Shown here: positions 44,576-53,375 of the stretch, in pieces
Numbering within the stretch: position 1 is the stretch's first letter
Layout: each line of letters begins with the position of its first letter
Notes under the pieces: model-generated
What the model was told of the DNA's origin: nothing
Database searches by the model: none
The model's input: the letters and a program-made list of their open reading frames with translations, nothing else
NCBI RefSeq assembly: GCF_035989885.1
Contig: NZ_CP108518.1
Location: 1,426,001-1,490,000, forward strand
From: Streptomyces sp. NBC_01232
Lineage (GTDB): Bacteria; Actinomycetota; Actinomycetes; Streptomycetales; Streptomycetaceae
DNA length: 64,000 nt
Direction: 5' to 3'
Program-made: the position numbers and the translations under genes

Positions 44576-44827
44576 ATGACCGCTCGACTGACCATGGAAG
44601 AACTGGCCGCTCTCATGAAGAAGGGGGCCGGCGTCACCGTCGACCCCGCGGCCATGGCGAGCCGCCCCGACTCGGGCTTCGACGAGTGGGGGCTGGACTC
44701 CCTGGGGCTCCTCGGCATCGTCGGTGAGCTGGAGAACCGGCACAGCAAGCCCCTCCCCGCCGACGCGGACCGGTGCAAGTCGCCGCGTGAGTTCCTCGAC
44801 CTCGTCAACAACGCCCTGGCGGCCTGA
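44576..44827 (+). CDS. acyl carrier protein, type II polyketide type
   Basis: 83-residue carrier protein that would hold a growing chain on 4'-phosphopantetheine at Ser42 in GLDSLGLLG. The flanking residues FDEWGLDSLGLL are those of spore-pigment/aromatic PKS carriers. ATG 44576 has GAGGAG 13 bases upstream, or TTG 44567 directly after it. It follows the SchA/CurD fusion gene by 13 bases. No ketosynthase or chain-length factor lies within the window, so either they are elsewhere or the carrier serves another enzyme. Confidence 0.93.
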   Translation: MTARLTMEELAALMKKGAGVTVDPAAMASRPDSGFDEWGLDSLGLLGIVGELENRHSKPLPADADRCKSPREFLDLVNNALAA

Positions 44828-44860
44828 AGCCGGCTCCCGGGCGCGTCACGCGCGCCCCGG

Positions 44861-44902
44861 ACACGCCCTCGAGACCGGCTCCGTGCCGGTCTCGAGGCGT
44901 GT
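44861..44902. terminator. bidirectional hairpin after the carrier protein gene
   Basis: Arms 44861-44879 and 44885-44902 pair over 18 bp with one bulged C and a five-base loop, between the convergent carrier-protein and methyltransferase genes. Confidence 0.85.
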
Positions 44903-44943
44903 GCGGGCCGACTGCCCCGCCGGCCGTCCTATGCCGGACGGCA

Positions 44944-46002
44944 TCACGCGGGCACGGTGCACTCGAACGCGTGCAGGTACGCGTTGACCGGCCGGATCTC
45001 GCCGATAACCAGTCCGGCGTCCTCCATGCGGGAGCAGAGGCTGGCCTTGGTGTGCTTGGCGCCGCCGACGTTGAGCAGCAGCAACAGGTCCATGGCAGTG
45101 GTGAACTTCATCGACGGGGTGTCGTCGACCAGGTTCTCGATGATCACGACCCTGGATCCGGGGCGGGCCGCCTCGACGACGTTCCGCAGGGTCCTGCGGG
45201 TGCTGTCGTCGTCCCACTCCAGGATGTTCTTGATGATGTACATGTCGGCGTCGACCGGGATGGCCTCACGGCAGTCCCCGGGAACGATCTCGGCCCGCGC
45301 GGCGAGCTCGCCGCCCTCCCGCAGCCGGGGGTCGGCGGTGGCCGCCACGCCCGGCAGGTCGAGCAGGGCGCCCCGCAGCATCGGGTGCTTCTCCAGCAGG
45401 CTCGCCAGTACGTGCCCCTGGCCGCCGCCGATGTCCGCGACCACCGAGATCCCGGTGAGGTCGAGGAGCTCCGCGACGTCCAGCGCCGACTGCATGCTGG
45501 AGGTGGTCATGGCCCGGTTGAACACGTGGGCCGACTCGTGCGCGTCCTGGTGCAGGTAGTCGAAGAACCCCTTGCCGTACAGCTCCTGGAAGACGCTGCC
45601 GCCGGACCGGACGGCGTCGTCGAGCCGCGGCCAGGCCTGCCAGGTCCAGGGCTCCGTGCACCACAGGGCGATGTAGCGCAGGCTGTGCGGGTCGTCCTCG
45701 CGCAGCAGGCGCGACATCTCCGTGTGGACGAACTTCCCGTCCTCGGTCTCCGCGAAGATCCCGTAGCAGGACAGGGCCCGGAGCAGCCGTTGCAGGGGCA
45801 GCGGCTCGGCGTTGACCGCCGCCGCGAGTTCGGCCGCGGTGGCGGGGGACTCCCCGAGGGCGTCGGCCACCGTGAGCCGGGCCGCCGCGCGCACCGCGGC
45901 GGCGCAGGCGGCGCCGAAGACGAGCTCCCGCATGCGCATGGCCGGCTGGGGGGTGTGCTGGGGGGCGGGGATCGGGGTGGGGGTGGGACTTACCGTGGTC
46001 AT
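44944..46002 (-). CDS. SAM-dependent O-methyltransferase (polyketide/phenolic type)
   Basis: 352-residue methyltransferase of the plant/bacterial O-MT family 2 (TcmN/carminomycin 4-O-methyltransferase-like). An N-terminal winged-helix dimerisation domain is followed by the SAM motif VVADIGGGQGHVLASLLE (~188-205), LLDLPGV, and the acidic/His region IIKNILEWDDDSTRRTLRN, where the family's usual catalytic His (…LHDW/HxWxD) is replaced by Glu. The first ~20 residues are a PTPTPIPAP run; Met22 or Met24 may be the true start. ATG 46002 has GAGGC upstream. It is convergent with the carrier-protein gene. Likely methylates an aromatic hydroxyl. Confidence 0.9.
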   Translation of the reverse strand: MTTVSPTPTPIPAPQHTPQPAMRMRELVFGAACAAAVRAAARLTVADALGESPATAAELAAAVNAEPLPLQRLLRALSCYGIFAETEDGKFVHTEMSRLLREDDPHSLRYIALWCTEPWTWQAWPRLDDAVRSGGSVFQELYGKGFFDYLHQDAHESAHVFNRAMTTSSMQSALDVAELLDLTGISVVADIGGGQGHVLASLLEKHPMLRGALLDLPGVAATADPRLREGGELAARAEIVPGDCREAIPVDADMYIIKNILEWDDDSTRRTLRNVVEAARPGSRVVIIENLVDDTPSMKFTTAMDLLLLLNVGGAKHTKASLCSRMEDAGLVIGEIRPVNAYLHAFECTVPA

Positions 46003-46037
46003 GCGGCCTCGATTCTGCTGATCAGGGGGATCACGCG

Positions 46038-47222
46038 TCAGCACATCCCGGCCGGCACGGAGGACCCGCACCGGTTGTTGACGAACCGGTTGCCCGTGCC
46101 TGTGCCCTGGTTGGCCAGGTCGGCCGGCTTGTTGTCCCGCACCACGTTGTCCCGGATCACGTTGTCGGTGTTCGTCGCGCCCACGAAGCTCTTGAACAAC
46201 AGGATGCCGCCCGACAGCGGGGAGGCTCCGACGTTGCCGCGGATGGAGTTCGAACGGACGACCGTCTCTTCCGCCCCGGTGAGGACGATGCCGACGCCCT
46301 GGATGTCGGGGAGGCGGCTGTTGCCCTTGCAGAACTTGTTGTTCTCGTGGATCCGGTTGCCTCGGATGGTCATGTCCCCGGCGCCGGGCTCGCCTTCGTC
46401 GCCGACGACGAAGATGCCGCCGCAGTTGCCGGTGACGCTGTTGCCGTAGACCGCGAGATTCCTCACCCGCCGGACCGTGACGCCGATGCGGTTGCCGGTC
46501 AGCGTGTTCCTGCGGACCACGGCGCCCAGGGTGTCGGTGGCACCGCCCTCCCGGTCGACGGTGTTGGCGATGAACAGGCCCGACTCGGCGTTGTCGCGGG
46601 CGACGTTGTCGCGGAAGAGCCCTCGGGTGGACCTCTCCTGGGCAATGCCCCAGGTGCCGTTGTTCTCGGCGGTGACCCGCTGGACGCTCAGCCGGTCGGT
46701 GTAGGAGGCCCATACGCCGTTCCGCTTGAAGCCCGAGACCGTCAGCGACCGGATGTCCACGCCGACGACGGGCTGCTCCGCCGTTCCCATGACGCAGATG
46801 CCGGTGTCGGCCTGGGAGCAGGCGAGCGCCCGGCCGGACGCCCCCGGTGCCACCGGCGCCCCCGAAGCGCCGGGGGCCGGCGCCACGGGCGTGCCCGGTG
46901 CAGTCGGCGTGGTCGGCCTGGCCGGCGTGGTCGGCGTGACAGCCGTGACCGGCGGCTTGATCACCGTCCCGGCACCCCACCCCCGCAGGGTCAGCCTCTT
47001 GGTGATCAGCACGTTCTCGTAGTAGGTGCCGGGCATCACGGTGATGATGTCGCCCGGCCTGGCGGAGTTCACCGCGTCCTGGATCGAGTCGCCCGGGTGC
47101 ACTCGGCGTCCGGCCGCGGACGCGGACGGCGCGAGCACGCCGAGACCTGCGGCCATGACGACTGCGATGCACGTGAGGGACTTGATTTGTCGGTTCGTCA
47201 CGATCCCGAAGTTATGGGCCAT
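46038..47222 (-). CDS. secreted right-handed beta-helix protein
   Basis: Exported protein of 394 residues. Signal peptide (RQIKSLTCIAVVMAAGLGVLAPSASA-A) then the PGDSIQDAVNSARPGDIITVMPGTYYENV start typical of pectate-lyase-like (parallel beta-helix) proteins, then N/G-rich rungs (RNTLTGNRIGVTVR, GNSVTGNCGGIFV, DNVVRDNKPADL). A proline/threonine-rich linker (~105-145) interrupts the helix. ATG 47222 follows GAGAGGTCGTC. A polysaccharide-lyase or surface-binding role is common; no catalytic residues were assigned. Confidence 0.85.
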   Translation of the reverse strand: MAHNFGIVTNRQIKSLTCIAVVMAAGLGVLAPSASAAGRRVHPGDSIQDAVNSARPGDIITVMPGTYYENVLITKRLTLRGWGAGTVIKPPVTAVTPTTPARPTTPTAPGTPVAPAPGASGAPVAPGASGRALACSQADTGICVMGTAEQPVVGVDIRSLTVSGFKRNGVWASYTDRLSVQRVTAENNGTWGIAQERSTRGLFRDNVARDNAESGLFIANTVDREGGATDTLGAVVRRNTLTGNRIGVTVRRVRNLAVYGNSVTGNCGGIFVVGDEGEPGAGDMTIRGNRIHENNKFCKGNSRLPDIQGVGIVLTGAEETVVRSNSIRGNVGASPLSGGILLFKSFVGATNTDNVIRDNVVRDNKPADLANQGTGTGNRFVNNRCGSSVPAGMC

Positions 47223-47398
47223 GACGACCTCTCGCCACACCCCGTGAGCGGATGGATACATCCCGTGGGCAAACGGCCGTATTTTGACGTCCGGAGGAGT
47301 GGATAGTCGTACTCCGGGCGACGGCCGAACGGGGGTGACGCCCGATCAGCTCCGGCCCTACGGCGTGTCGCCCGGCCCGCGGCGGGCCCGGCGGCCGG

Positions 47399-47956
47399 TC
47401 ACACCGCGGCGAGAACCGCCGCTCCGAAGGAGACGTCGAAGCGGTCGCACCAGATGGTGACGCTGGAGAAATCGGCCACGTTCACGCTCGCGGGGACCTG
47501 GTAGTTCTGGTCCCCCTTGTTGCCCTTGAGCTTGCCGAGGCTGACGTACTTGCCGTCGTCGAAGACGCGCCAGCCCGCCACACCCTCCTTCACCGGGGCG
47601 TCGGTCAGCCAGACCCTCAGATCCGGGCCGTTGCTGGTGTCCAGGTTCGACAGGCGCAGGGTGTGGGACCCGTCGGGGAGCCGGATGAGCTCCGCCTCGC
47701 CGGTGGTGCTGTGCTCGTGGCTGATGAGCGCGCCGCGGGCGACGGTCACCGGAGCGGCCGGGGCGCCACCGGGTGCGGCCGCGGGAGCGCCGGAGACGGT
47801 CGGCAGGGCGGCGGCCGGCAGCGCCTCGCGCACGGTCTCGTCCTGCCACAGCTTCCACGGCTGCAGCCAGTACAGCCCCGCCGCCAGCACCACCGTCACC
47901 GCGATCGCCACCGCGGCCCACAACCGTCCGCGCCGCCTCGTCACTGTCACCGTCAC
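47399..47956 (-). CDS. membrane-anchored DM13-domain protein
   Basis: 185-residue protein with an N-terminal transmembrane anchor (LWAAVAIAVTVVLAAGLYWL, 12-31), an Ala/Pro linker, and a C-terminal DM13 domain (~75-185): GEAELIRLPDGSHTLRLSNLDTSNGPDLRVWLTD, then VSLGKLKGNKGDQNYQVP and VTIWCDRFDVSFGAA. DM13 domains are beta-sandwiches, possibly redox-related, with a conserved Cys that is present here. GTG 47956 start. It precedes the beta-helix gene by 176 bases on the same strand. Confidence 0.85.
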   Translation of the reverse strand: MTVTVTRRRGRLWAAVAIAVTVVLAAGLYWLQPWKLWQDETVREALPAAALPTVSGAPAAAPGGAPAAPVTVARGALISHEHSTTGEAELIRLPDGSHTLRLSNLDTSNGPDLRVWLTDAPVKEGVAGWRVFDDGKYVSLGKLKGNKGDQNYQVPASVNVADFSSVTIWCDRFDVSFGAAVLAAV

Positions 47957-48210
47957 TGCCGATCCCTCTTCCTCACCTGGTCCGTCGTTACGGATTCAAC
48001 GCGGCCGGGCCGCCCTGCGCCAGGCCCGCTCCCATGACGAAAGTCTTACGTCCGCCGAACAGGGCCGTTGCCCCCTGCTCCGTGTCCGGGCTGGTGGCAG
48101 GGGGTTTCCCGGGCGGCGGGGCGATGGGCAACGGGCAACCCGTCGACCCCGGTGCGGGGCCGGGGCAGGCTGAAGCCGTCAGCACGAGGCAAGCACCCCA
48201 AGGGGACATC

Positions 48211-48573
48211 ATGCGCAAGATCTTCCGCGGCGCCGCCGCGCTCGCCACCTCCGTCGTCGCCGTGATCGCGCTCAGCGGCACGGCCTCGGCCGCACCGGCG
48301 GACGCTTGGGCGGGCTGCCCGGACGGGGCGGTCTGCATCTACCCTCAGAACCAGAACCCCGCCGTCAAGCCGACGCACGTCTTCTACGCCTACGGGGCCC
48401 ACAACCTGAGCAACCAGTTCGGGAACCACTGGGTCCTCAACAATCAGTACGGCGGTGCGACCGCAAATCTGTGCACGGGCTCCGGAGGCCGGGGCTGCGG
48501 CGGCAACATCGCTGCCAAGACCGGGGTCTACGCCGACCTCACGCCCATCAACTCGATCCGGCTCAACCCCTAG
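48211..48573 (+). CDS. small secreted protein, peptidase-inhibitor-I36-like
   Basis: Secreted protein of 120 residues: signal peptide 1-28 (KIFRGAAALATSVVAVIALSGTASA-A) and a mature domain with four Cys (GCPDGAVCIYP; NLCTGSGGRGCGG). CPDG-x-x-C-I-Y is the opening motif of the I36-type protease-inhibitor family (SMI of Streptomyces). Start follows AAGGGGACATC. It is divergent from the DM13 gene. Inhibitor activity is inferred from the family only. Confidence 0.75.
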   Translation: MRKIFRGAAALATSVVAVIALSGTASAAPADAWAGCPDGAVCIYPQNQNPAVKPTHVFYAYGAHNLSNQFGNHWVLNNQYGGATANLCTGSGGRGCGGNIAAKTGVYADLTPINSIRLNP

Positions 48574-48723
48574 CGGCCCCCCTGCCACAGGAGCGCGCGG
48601 AGCCTTCGGACCGATGGCACCACGCGCTCGTGTGCTGGTCATATCGGCCTGAAGGTGCGGCCGTCGGACCCACCCCCGCTGTACCCTGGGCGCTGCCGTA
48701 CCGCTGCCTGGGCGCGCATTGCC

Positions 48724-51700
48724 ATGGGGGATGTCTTGGGGGATCCGGACCACCGGCGGAAGACCGGTCACCAGCACGAATCCGACGACGCCGCAATGCC
48801 CTTTCCCGCCCAGTTGAGGCGTCTGCGGGTGCAACGCGGTCTGTCCCTCGCGGACCTCGCCCGGCAGACGCATTACAGCAAGGGCTATCTCAGCAAGATC
48901 GAGACCGGCTCGAAGCGCGTCACCGTCGACGTCGCGCGGCGCTGCGACGACGTACTGCGGGCGGGCGGTGAACTTCTGCGGATGGTCCACGAAACGGGTC
49001 CGCGCGACGCCGGGAGCGACGGTGCCGCCGACGGCGACGGTGCGGGGCTCCGGGCAGGCCGGGGCGGGGCCTGGGCGGACACAGGTCCGCAGGCCGGGGG
49101 CGAGTGCCCGTACCGCGGTCTGCCGGCCTTCACCGCGCGGGAGGCGCGCTGGTTCTTCGGGCGGGAGCGGGCGACGGCCGAGCTGGTCGAGCGGGTCTTC
49201 GAACGGATCGGCGGCGGGCCGCTGATCCTGGTCGCCCCCTCGGGGGCCGGCAAGTCCTCCTTGCTGAACGCCGGTCTGGTGCCGGCGCTGCGGCGCGGCG
49301 GCTTCCCGATGCCGGGCTCCGACAGCTGGCCGGTGCTGCGGTTCACGCCCACGGCGCGACCGCTGGAGGAGCTGCTGGACTGCGCCGCGAAGGTCCTGGG
49401 CGGCGATCCGGGTGTCACCGCGGCCGAGGTCCGGGAACGCCCGGACGCGCTGCTCGAGGCCGTCCGGCGGCTCTCGGGCCGTCCCCCGGCGGACGGCCCG
49501 GACCGGAGGCCTCCGCCTCCGCGTCCGGTGCTGCTGGTCGACCAGTTCGAGGAGCTGTTCACGCTCTGCTCCGACGAGGGCGAGCGGGGCGCATTCGTAC
49601 GCGTTCTCTGCGCGCTGGCGTCCGGCCGTCCGGGGCCGGCGGGCCCCGGTCCCGACGGTCCCGGGCCGGACGACGGCGGACCCGACGGTGGCGAGCCGGA
49701 CGGCGCAGAGCCGGACGGTCTCGATCCCGCCGTCGTCGTGCTCGGCGTACGGGCCGACTTCTCCGGGGACTGCCTGGACCTGCCGGAGCTCGCGCCTGTG
49801 TTCACGGGTGGCCTGTTCGTGCTCCCCCCGATGTCCCCGGCGGAGCTGCGGGAATCGATCAGCCGTCCGGCCGAGCTCGCCGGTCTCACCCTCGAACCGG
49901 GCCTGTTCCCGCTGCTGCTGCGCGATGCCGGCCTGCGCGACGATCCGCCCGACCGGATTCCCTCCGGGGTGCTGCCCCTGGTCTCGCACGCCCTGATGGC
50001 CACCTGGCGGCAGCGCGAGGGCTCCACCCTGACGGTCGCCGGGTACGAGCGCACCGGCGGGATCCAGGGTGCCATCGCCCGTACCGCCGAAGAGGTGTTC
50101 ACCCGCCTGTACCCGGCCGAGCAGAACACGCTCCGCCGCGTCCTGGTGCGACTGGTGCACGTCGCCGACGGTACGGGGGCCACGCGCCGCAGGATGGGCC
50201 GGACCGCCCTGATGGAGCAGCTGGCGGACGCGGGCCCCGCCGCGGCCGCCCTCGACACCTTCGTCCGGGCCCGTCTGATCACCCTGGACAGCGACTCCGT
50301 CGAGATCACCCACGAGGCACTGCTGCACGCCTGGCCACGGCTGCGCGGCTGGATCCGCGCCGACCGGGCCGGGCTCCTGATCCACCAGCAACTGGCCCAC
50401 GCCGCCGCCGAATGGGAGCGCGAGGGCCGCGACCCGTCGGCGCTCCACCGCGGCACCCGGCTGGACACCGCCCGGGCATGGGCCGACGAGCACGACGGCC
50501 GGAGCCGGCTCGGCCCGCTGGAAGCGGCCTTCCTGCGGGCGAGCCAGGAGGCGCACGACAGCCGTGAGCGGCAGGCCGGGCGTCAGGTGCGGTTACGGCA
50601 GCGGATGCTGGCCACGCTCGTCGTCCTGCTGGTCCTCGCCGTGGGCGCCGGGGGCCTCGCCTACCAGCAGCGCTCGGGTGCCATCGGCCAGGAGCGCGTC
50701 GCGCGTTCGCGGGCACTCGCCCTGCAGTCCGCGGCGCTGGCGGCGGGCCGGCCCGAGGCGTCGATGCTGCTCGCCGGACAGGCGTACCGGGCCTCGGCGA
50801 CGAGCGAGGCACGCGGGGCGCTGCTGAGCACCCAGTCCCAGCCGTTCATCGCCCGCCTGGGCGGGCACGGCGGGCCGGTCAACGCGGTGGCCTTCGGGCC
50901 GGGCAACGGCCTCCTGGCGACGGCCAGTTCCGACGGCACGGTGGCCCTGCTGCGAGTGGCCGACCGCCGGACGACCGCGAGCTTCAGCATGCCGGGGCGG
51001 GTGCGTTCGGTCGCCTTCAGTCCCGACGGCGGGACCCTCGTGGCCACGTCGACGGACGGGGCGGCGCGGCTGTGGGACACCGCCGGCCACGGCCGGCGGG
51101 CGCAGCTCCCGGCGAGTACGAAGGGGGCCCGGGCCGTGGCCTTCTCGCCCGACGGGCGGACGCTGGCCGTCGCCGGCGCCGACGGGACGATCGGGCTGTG
51201 GGAGGCGGCCGGGGAGCACCGTTCCCTCGGGTCCCTCACCGGCCACACCGGGCGGGTCAACGCCCTGGCGTACGCCGCCGACGGCCGGACGTTGGTGTCG
51301 GCCGGGGCCGACCGGACCGTACGGCTGTGGGACGCGGACCGTGCCGTTGCGCTGGCCGTCCTCACCGGGCACACCGACGAGGTGCTGGGCGCGGCCTTCG
51401 CCCCGGACGGCCGTACGGTCGCCACGGGCGGAGTGGACCGCACGGTGCGGCTGTGGGACGTGGCGGGCCGCCGGACGACCGCCACGCTGACCGGGCACAG
51501 CGACGACGTCAACGGCGTCGCCTACACCCCGGACGGGACGACGGTCGTCAGCGCGGGCGGCGACGGTACGACCCGGCTGTGGGACGTGGCCGGGGGCCGG
51601 GCGACGGCGACGCTCGCCGGGCACACCGACTACGTCCTCGGGGTCGCCGTGGACGGCGGTGGCGGGGTGCTGGCCACCGCCGGTTTCGACCAGTCGGTGG

Positions 51701-52683
51701 TGCTGTGGGACCTGCGGGGCGCGGTGCTGACCTCGCGGCCGTTCACGGAGATCTGGCACGCCGCGTACAGCCCGGACGGGAAGCGGCTGGCGACCGCGGA
51801 GGCCGATCACGCGGTCCGGCTGTGGGACGTGGCGGAGCGCCGGGTCCTGGCCACGTTCGAGGGGCACGGCGAGACGGTGTTCTCGGTGGCCTTCGCACCT
51901 GACGGGCGGACCCTGGCCTCGGCCGGGTCGGACGGCACGGTCCGGCTCTGGGACACCGCGGCCGGCGCGAGTACGGCCGTGCTCACCGGCCATGGCGGCA
52001 CCGTGTTCGCGGTGGCCTTCGCCCCGGACGGGCGGACCCTGGCCTCGGCCGGGTCGGACGGCACCGTACGGCTGTGGGACGTCGTGCAGCGCCGCCCCCT
52101 CGCCGTCCTCGCCGGCCACACGGACTTCGCCAACGACGTGGCGTTCAGCCCCGACGGGCGGACCCTGGCGAGCGCGGGGGACGATCTGACGGTCCGGCTG
52201 TGGGACGTGGCGGGGCGCCGTCCGCTGACCGTCCTGACCGGCCACCGGGGTGCGGTGCGCGGGGTGGCCTTCAGTCCGGACGGGCGAACGCTGGCGAGCA
52301 GCGGCAACGACGGGACCGTACGGCTGTGGGACGCTCAGCGCCACCGCTTCGAGGCGGCGCTGTCCGGTCACACCGGTTCCGCACGGGGCATCGCCTTCTC
52401 CCCCGACGGCCGGACCCTCGCGAGCAGCGGCAACGACCGCACGGTCCGGCTGTGGGACGTGGCCGGGCGCCGAACGGTGGCCGCGCTGTCCGGTCACACG
52501 AACGCGGTGTGGGGCGTCGTCTTCGCCCCGGACGGGCGGACGGTGGCCAGCAGCAGTACGGACGGCACCGTTCGCCTGTGGGACCTGGACGTCGGGGCGC
52601 GGCTGGCGGCGATCGGCCGGCTCCGGGAAGGATCCGAGGGGCGGGACGGGGGTCCGCCCCTCGGGCTCAGGCGTTCGCGATGA
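48724..52683 (+). CDS. XRE-HTH / nSTAND1 NTPase / transmembrane / WD40 signalling protein
   Basis: 1319-residue protein. A Cro-type HTH at ~25-85 ([31 protein letters not shown]) precedes an nSTAND1 NTPase: P-loop APSGAGKSS ~173-181 and Walker B [9 protein letters not shown] ~270-278, with the linker Asp/Gly/Pro repeats at ~315-340. One membrane segment ([19 protein letters not shown], ~628-646) is followed by about 14 WD40 blades (HxxxV..[23 protein letters not shown]) to the end. Start ATG 48724 or TTG 48736 (GGGGGA precedes the TTG). The 3' end overlaps the convergent regulator by 17 bases. Streptomycete homologues are common, function unknown; signalling or immune roles are inferred. Confidence 0.88.
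   Translation: [1319 protein letters not shown]
51901..52064. repeat. near-identical neighbouring WD40 blades
   Basis: A 38-base run is identical at 51901-51938 and 52027-52064 (offset 126 bases, 42 codons) in adjacent blades, pointing to recent blade duplication or conversion. Confidence 0.8.
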
Positions 52684-53236
52684 CCAGCAGGGTGCGTGCC
52701 GCGTCCGGGCCCGACAGGCGGCAGCGGTGCGGGACTTCGCCCCGGTGGTGGGCGCTCTGTCCGGCGCGCAGGGTGAGCGGGTCCTCGCCCTCGACCTCCA
52801 GGACGATCTCGCCCTCCAGGACGTAGAGGAAGTCCTCGCCGGGGTGTTGGAACCAGCCGCGCTCGCCGCGGCCGGGCTCGAAGTGGTGCTCGTACGCCTC
52901 CATCAGGGTGCTGCGGCCGCCGGGGATGAGCACGTGCGCGACCTGGCCCGCGGCCTCCTCCACCCGGATCACCTGGGGATCGCTCTCGTGGCTGACGGCG
53001 CCGGGCCGGCCGGGCGGCCGCAGGAAGGTGCCGGGGGTGACGTCCAGGGCCTCGGCGATCCGGTAGATCGAGCTGAGGCTTGGCGTGGCGAGTCCGCGTT
53101 CCAGCTGGCTGAGGAAGGGCTGGGAGAGGCCCGATCGGGTGGCGAGGACGGCCATGGAGACGCCGCGCTGTTTGCGGCAGCCGCGGATCACCCTTCCGAC
53201 CTCGATCGCTTCGGGCGTGGGTTCGGGGCGAGACAC
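52667..53236 (-). CDS. XRE regulator with C-terminal cupin, sulfur cluster regulator
   Basis: 189-residue regulator with an N-terminal HTH (GVSMAVLATRSGLSQPFLSQLERGLATPSLSSIYRIAEAL, within ~25-60) and a C-terminal cupin (HHFEPGRGERGWFQHPGEDFLYVLEGEIVLEVEGE) that may bind a small ligand or metal. GTG 53236 gives the family-normal length; no good ribosome site is seen there and the open frame to 53326 is less likely. It is divergent from the TauT-type transporter operon at 53376, which it presumably controls. Confidence 0.87.
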   Translation of the reverse strand: MSRPEPTPEAIEVGRVIRGCRKQRGVSMAVLATRSGLSQPFLSQLERGLATPSLSSIYRIAEALDVTPGTFLRPPGRPGAVSHESDPQVIRVEEAAGQVAHVLIPGGRSTLMEAYEHHFEPGRGERGWFQHPGEDFLYVLEGEIVLEVEGEDPLTLRAGQSAHHRGEVPHRCRLSGPDAARTLLVIANA

Positions 53237-53375
53237 GCAGGTGAACGTACCCCATCGCCCCTTCGGCGCCGGGGGGCCTCGGGAGGTTTCGCACTGCCGC
53301 AACACTCCCGTCATAAGCGTGGTCAATTATTGACCTCACTTATCAACGCGTCCGGAACGAACGAGGAGCCGCCCC

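Noticed and set aside
41524..44811. 1095-residue reading of the aromatic monooxygenase
   Set aside because: The first ~500 codons run antisense through the SchA/CurD fusion and carrier-protein genes; the FAD motif and a good ribosome site place the start at 43248.
44944..47172. 742-residue reading upstream of the methyltransferase
   Set aside because: The extra part overlaps the beta-helix gene in another frame; the true start is at or after 46002.
47330..47398. Short GC palindrome after the DM13 gene
   Set aside because: The stem is only about seven bases with almost no loop, too weak to call a terminator.
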